Assembly (NCBI GenBank): GCA_938008215.1 | Contig: CALLLS010000014.1 | Span: 1 to 47,653 of the forward strand | Reading direction: 5' to 3' | From: an uncultured Verrucomicrobiales bacterium | Lineage (GTDB): Bacteria > Verrucomicrobiota > Verrucomicrobiia > Verrucomicrobiales > Akkermansiaceae | DNA: 47,653 nucleotides | In this document: positions 45,501 through 47,653 of the stretch, piece after piece | How positions within the stretch are numbered: the first letter of the stretch is position 1 | How the letters are laid out: each line of letters opens with the position of its first letter | The notes under the pieces: model-generated | What the model saw: the letters and a program-made list of their open reading frames with translations, nothing else | What the model was told of the DNA's origin: nothing | The model's database searches: none | Translations under genes and position numbers: made by a program

Positions 45501-46245
45501 GGATCGCGCTGAGCAGCTCATCTTTAAAATCAGCTTCCTTTTGCTGCTGTTTTTTAGCATTTTCATCCAGTTGGATGCGTAGGATATTTACTTCACTTGT
45601 TAGTGCTTTTTGGCGTTTTTCGAAGTCAGACTTTTCTTTTTTTGCACGTTCTTTCTCTGCTGAGAGTTCAGCATCCTTTTTTTTCAGATCAGCTATGACT
45701 TCATTTCTAGACGCTTCTTCCTTCTCCTGTGCCTTGAGCTTACTTTGTTTATTATCAATTTGCTCTTGAATGTCTGCTAAGCGCTTAGTGATTTCGCTGA
45801 GCCTTTTATCGTTTTTTAGGATGTCTTGCGCCCGTTCTTTTGCTCTCTCTCCAGAATCTTTACCCTCGCTATACAGGCTGGGAGTAGCAGATGAAGGGGA
45901 GTTTTCTGACTCTTTAGCTTTAAGAGTTTCTTGTGTAAGAATGGCTACTCGGTCATATGCCTTTTTTACATAATCTGGTCTCCAGGTAGGGTAATTAACA
46001 TTGAGGGTATTGAGAAGGTGGGTGGCTTTGCTAAACTTCTCAATAGCAGAGTCATACTTTGAGTCGCTAATGAGTGCCTTACCATCACGCTCATAGATAT
46101 ACGTTTGTAAAAAGAGATCTGAGGGGTTCAGGGACGCGAGTCTATCATTTTGCCCGTATAAACTATAAAAACAAATGGAGGAGAGCGTAAGCCATAAGGA
46201 AACGCGTATGAGGTGGGAAAGATAATTTAAACGTTTTATTAACAT
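42508..46245 (-). CDS. Very long coiled-coil protein with C-terminal TPR region
   Basis: 1245 residues. A signal peptide or membrane anchor (about 12-30) is followed by a soluble helical start (about 40-120), a coiled coil of over 800 residues rich in Lys/Glu/Gln/Ser (about 135-1000), and TPR repeats at about 1045-1235 (e.g. LNLGVARLRKAQ, ALQMLGYAQYLQGNDQKATEHF, PLYNLALLLINQGKYNEALQNY). The coiled coil includes a duplicated 180-190-residue unit (see the repeat entry). The TPR end suggests protein binding; the rod could span or order an envelope compartment, but no function is known. The start overlaps the acylphosphatase gene by 7 bases. Confidence 0.8.
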   Translation of the reverse strand: MLIKRLNYLSHLIRVSLWLTLSSICFYSLYGQNDRLASLNPSDLFLQTYIYERDGKALISDSKYDSAIEKFSKATHLLNTLNVNYPTWRPDYVKKAYDRVAILTQETLKAKESENSPSSATPSLYSEGKDSGERAKERAQDILKNDKRLSEITKRLADIQEQIDNKQSKLKAQEKEEASRNEVIADLKKKDAELSAEKERAKKEKSDFEKRQKALTSEVNILRIQLDENAKKQQQKEADFKDELLSAIRSKNAEIALLEKNTSEIQGENKAPQEALHKEISSLKSELKEMSTANSGLKQKEQEASKLKEELTFLLSENETISARQQESEKARKSIEGQLDSLNLENEQLKKSLGNAGSSFVLQVDDLNKQMLALKQERDLVEASKNESIANVEKLTQLLAKEKSAHLAEIQEQKTNINRLTEKVEDLSAINTKNAENDLLKKNASEMQAKTKARQEALNEEISTLRSALKGKYDNSLDFKQKELEASKLEEELISLRGENESIAEQQRESEKARKKLEGDLASVDQENEQLKASLKTTVDSFGNQVDTLNKEKLSLKKERNYAEASRDESFANVKKLTQLLEKEKGAYLLETEKNRTEYLANIQVQEKRINALNQKIEDLGKNHKSIRQKSDDEIASLRSQAEGNLRSIASLQGKLQTALKSADEQEAYSKQKILTLNQSLKDASKQQDHSLMALQDASDTNVKLQDQITALQQEKSILLTRPLRSEIEALQEDLQDTENAKKSLSLNLSRNEAKYFTALDRIKKLQRELETSRVAASRLEISFDEEREMSSVVIKSQRERLTQQNKELAQVNRQLASEEAKVIQLQKLVDETKEHYKDVKGKHDNLLVEHQQLKLLLGSDKKEDLLKKENLALKADLRASRKRFEEALKNKNTEKEDLLIARKQYALIRTDLIKKKHQLELSNLRGDKLVRKLQDAEAELKLVEEATDAQYSSEEVAMLKDLLQKNVKLQKNRQITRSLILEELKHLGIDDTNFLAALDLQETQELVLSEDQKRLLANPDADGEFRFTDRALPEERKRAEQALNQRLNVHDKLGRSAYKKGHYLAAEEFFKINLDDHPGHIPSMLNLGVARLRKAQSSSGSTEDLEGAITSFEDALAMRGDDGLPYALQMLGYAQYLQGNDQKATEHFLQCLSADPNNAKAHIFLGALMADQNDLKSSETHLRKALKISHTLTEPLYNLALLLINQGKYNEALQNYREALQKGAPSDPALEKQLRKALPQVSFQ
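44386..45495 (-). repeat. Internal tandem duplication in the coiled-coil gene
   Basis: Residues 251-427 (KNAEIALLEKNTSE ... KVEDL; 45495-44965) and 433-620 (KNAENDLLKKNASE ... KIEDL; 44949-44386) align end to end with one 11-residue insertion (ETEKNRTEYLA) in the second. Strongly shared pieces are ESEKARK, ENEQLK and KLTQLL. Each unit is about 530-560 bp. Confidence 0.8.
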
Positions 46246-46544
46246 ATGGTGAACCCAGTAATTCCCTTGGGTAATGCTGATAAGGATTCCTCTGAGGTGG
46301 ACTTTATATGGCGAGATATTTCACTTTCTTCCATGATTTCACGTAAGAACTCTTTTACTTCAGAGTATTCCCCTTTTACGTTAAGCTCAACGGTTCCATT
46401 CGGTAAGTTTTTTACACAGCCGATGACATCAAACCCCTTTGCTATCTCTTTAACGGAATAACGAAATCCGACACCCTGTATCCGCCCCTCAAAGAGAATT
46501 TTCTTTGAGACTGAGCTATTGGGAAACAGATCGCAGTTTTGCAT
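46239..46544 (-). CDS. Acylphosphatase
   Basis: A 101-residue acylphosphatase, a small cytoplasmic enzyme that hydrolyses acyl-phosphate bonds. The signature FEGRIQGVGFRYSV holds the phosphate-binding arginine R28, and the catalytic asparagine N46 follows in GCVKNLPNGTVELNV. Length and motif spacing are normal. It sits between the small secreted protein (20 bases upstream) and the coiled-coil gene (7-base overlap), probably co-transcribed; no functional link is evident. Confidence 0.93.
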   Translation of the reverse strand: MQNCDLFPNSSVSKKILFEGRIQGVGFRYSVKEIAKGFDVIGCVKNLPNGTVELNVKGEYSEVKEFLREIMEESEISRHIKSTSEESLSALPKGITGFTIC

Positions 46545-46564
46545 ACTAGCCTTACATAATACGT

Positions 46565-47083
46565 TTATTCCTCGAACGCTCTTTCTGGGAATGTACTTTG
46601 CTGTTTGCGAGCATTCCCACCAAACACTTCTTCTGCAGTTTTCCCTTTTACGAAGGTGAACGTCACGGGTTTTGAACGGTTGCCTTGGGCGTCATAGGTG
46701 TATCTTGTTTCACTAGCGATGAGAGGCTGTCCTGTTTTGGGGTCTTTTTTATTCGCATGAAACATTCGTTCTCCTACTAACCTTCCCGTACTAATTTCGT
46801 AAGCGTAGGAAACTTTAAAGAGTAAGGTGTTCTTAGCGTTGTAGATTTTACAGCTTCTTGGATTTCCGTGGTCATCCATATAATAGTGGGTAATAATCTG
46901 GATTTTCCCAGCAGGGCCGACCTTTTTTTTGGCAAGGATCTTCTTCCCAGGCGTTCTCCGATACATAGTTCTAGATCCATCATAATGCTTCATGACCCGA
47001 ACATTGGGACCTTGAGCTTCCCATCCGCTGGGTAGTTGCGCAGAGGCGGATATGAGAAGGAGGAAGAAAAGAAATTTAACCAT
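46565..47083 (-). CDS. Small secreted protein of unknown function
   Basis: A 172-residue protein with a signal peptide (MVKFLFFLLLISASAQ) and a polar, beta-rich mature part with toxin-like or repeat-like phrases: MKHYDGSRTMYRRTPGKK, THYYMDDHGNPRSCKIYNAKN and TRYTYDAQGNRSKP. The YDAQGNR and DDHGNP wording recalls YD/RHS-type short repeats, but too few copies exist to call it. First gene of the group leading to acylphosphatase and the coiled-coil protein; diverges from folP. Confidence 0.65.
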   Translation of the reverse strand: MVKFLFFLLLISASAQLPSGWEAQGPNVRVMKHYDGSRTMYRRTPGKKILAKKKVGPAGKIQIITHYYMDDHGNPRSCKIYNAKNTLLFKVSYAYEISTGRLVGERMFHANKKDPKTGQPLIASETRYTYDAQGNRSKPVTFTFVKGKTAEEVFGGNARKQQSTFPERAFEE

Positions 47084-47142
47084 AATTCTAATTTATGCCT
47101 TCTTAAGAGAGCGGAATCAACTAAAGAAATAGACAGATGAAT

Positions 47143-47165
47143 GTAAGTGATAGATATTCGCTTAC
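47143..47165. promoter_or_regulatory. Inverted repeat just upstream of folP
   Basis: GTAAGTGA (47143-47150), loop TAGATAT, TCGCTTAC (47158-47165): 8 paired positions with one G-T type mismatch, 10 bases before the folP ATG. It could be an operator or a translation-affecting hairpin in the short leader. No regulator can be named. Confidence 0.25.
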
Positions 47166-47174
47166 TTATTAATC

Positions 47175-47653
47175 ATGATCTGGACATATAAAGGGGGGAA
47201 ATTTGATCTTTCTAAGAAAGGAGTCATTATGGGCATTCTTAATGTAACCCCAGATTCTTTTTCAGACGGGGGCCAGTATAATTCAGAAAAAGAGGCGGTG
47301 AAAGAGGCATTAAAGATGGTTCAGGAGGGTGCTGAAATTATTGATGTAGGAGGGGAATCTACAAGACCTGGCGCGGAAGCCGTAAGCCTAGATGAAGAAC
47401 TTGGGAGAACGATACCGATTATTGAAGCTCTTAGAAATGAATGGGATGGAGCAATATCAATAGATACCTCAAAACCTGAGGTGGCGCACGAGGCGATTCA
47501 AGCAGGAGCAAACATTGTCAATGACGTTACAGGGCTAAAGGATCCTGAAATGGTGCTCGTTTGCCGAGATGGTGAAGTAGGTGTGGTGGTGATGCATATG
47601 AAAGGAACACCACGTACAATGCAGGAAAGCCCCTCATATAATGACGTTAATGG
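47175..47653 (+). CDS. folP: Dihydropteroate synthase, 5' part, cut by the window end
   Basis: Folate pathway enzyme joining p-aminobenzoate to 6-hydroxymethyl-dihydropterin pyrophosphate. The 159 visible codons begin at ATG 47175 (MIWTYKGGKFDLSKKGVIMG) and show the classical blocks: GILNVTPDSFSDGG, GAEIIDVGGESTRPGA, ISIDTSKPEVA, NIVNDVTGLKDP and MHMKGTPRTMQ. About 60 percent of the gene is inside the window. It diverges from the small secreted-protein gene; the 91-bp gap between the two holds both promoters. Confidence 0.95.
   Translation, partial: MIWTYKGGKFDLSKKGVIMGILNVTPDSFSDGGQYNSEKEAVKEALKMVQEGAEIIDVGGESTRPGAEAVSLDEELGRTIPIIEALRNEWDGAISIDTSKPEVAHEAIQAGANIVNDVTGLKDPEMVLVCRDGEVGVVVMHMKGTPRTMQESPSYNDVN

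Overview
The window looks like a chromosomal segment of a Gram-negative member of the Verrucomicrobiota. This is inferred from several features together: a PEP-CTERM surface protein, paired secreted GH29 fucosidases with remnants of a sulfatase and a beta-helix protein, a fur-sufCBD operon, a TatC with a long periplasmic insertion, and an RDD/SpoIIM/DUF4129/DUF4350/MoxR/DUF58 block. No rRNA, tRNA, CRISPR array, intact insertion sequence or prophage was seen.

Layout. 1-416: broken Eco47II-type restriction endonuclease gene running off the left edge. 509-4407 (minus): fur-sufC-sufB-sufD, an iron-sulfur cluster assembly operon behind a Fur/PerR-type operator. 4519-8788 (minus): porin, UbiA-like membrane protein and M48 protease; the porin/UbiA gap holds a cluster of DnaA-box-like sites, a candidate replication origin. 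8852-17830: mostly housekeeping genes (DUF445 protein, PEP-CTERM protein, truA, tatC, lipoprotein, mutS, dNTPase). 17847-21161 (minus): membrane/periplasmic group with a parvulin PPIase and an ABC-2-like permease. 21266-22417: ftsW/rodA-type gene.

22404-29670 is a surface-glycan cluster. A minus-strand group (GT4, GT8-like, YrbL-like kinase, GT2) diverges from a plus-strand group (second YrbL-like kinase, CgeB-like GT, GT2-GT8 fusion). A palindromic repeat lies between them; a second, inverted copy lies at 35.1 kb. 29678-30377 is a pseudogene mosaic: a sulfatase start joined to the end of a beta-helix protein gene. It is followed by pyrC and two GH29 fucosidase genes, one split by an in-frame TAG. 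This fits a polysaccharide-degradation locus that is being eroded.

35255-42507: DUF805 protein, then a tightly packed plus-strand operon RDD - SpoIIM-like - DUF4129 - DUF4350 - MoxR ATPase - DUF58, probably a membrane-associated MoxR-type chaperone system. 42508-47083 (minus): giant coiled-coil/TPR protein with an internal duplication, acylphosphatase, and a small secreted protein. folP starts at 47175 and runs off the right edge.

The points most worth a second look are the candidate origin at 5.8-6.0 kb, the pseudogene mosaic, the two YrbL-like kinases among glycosyltransferases, the interrupted fucosidase, and the inverted repeat pair. All functional calls come from reading motifs by eye; no database search was run.
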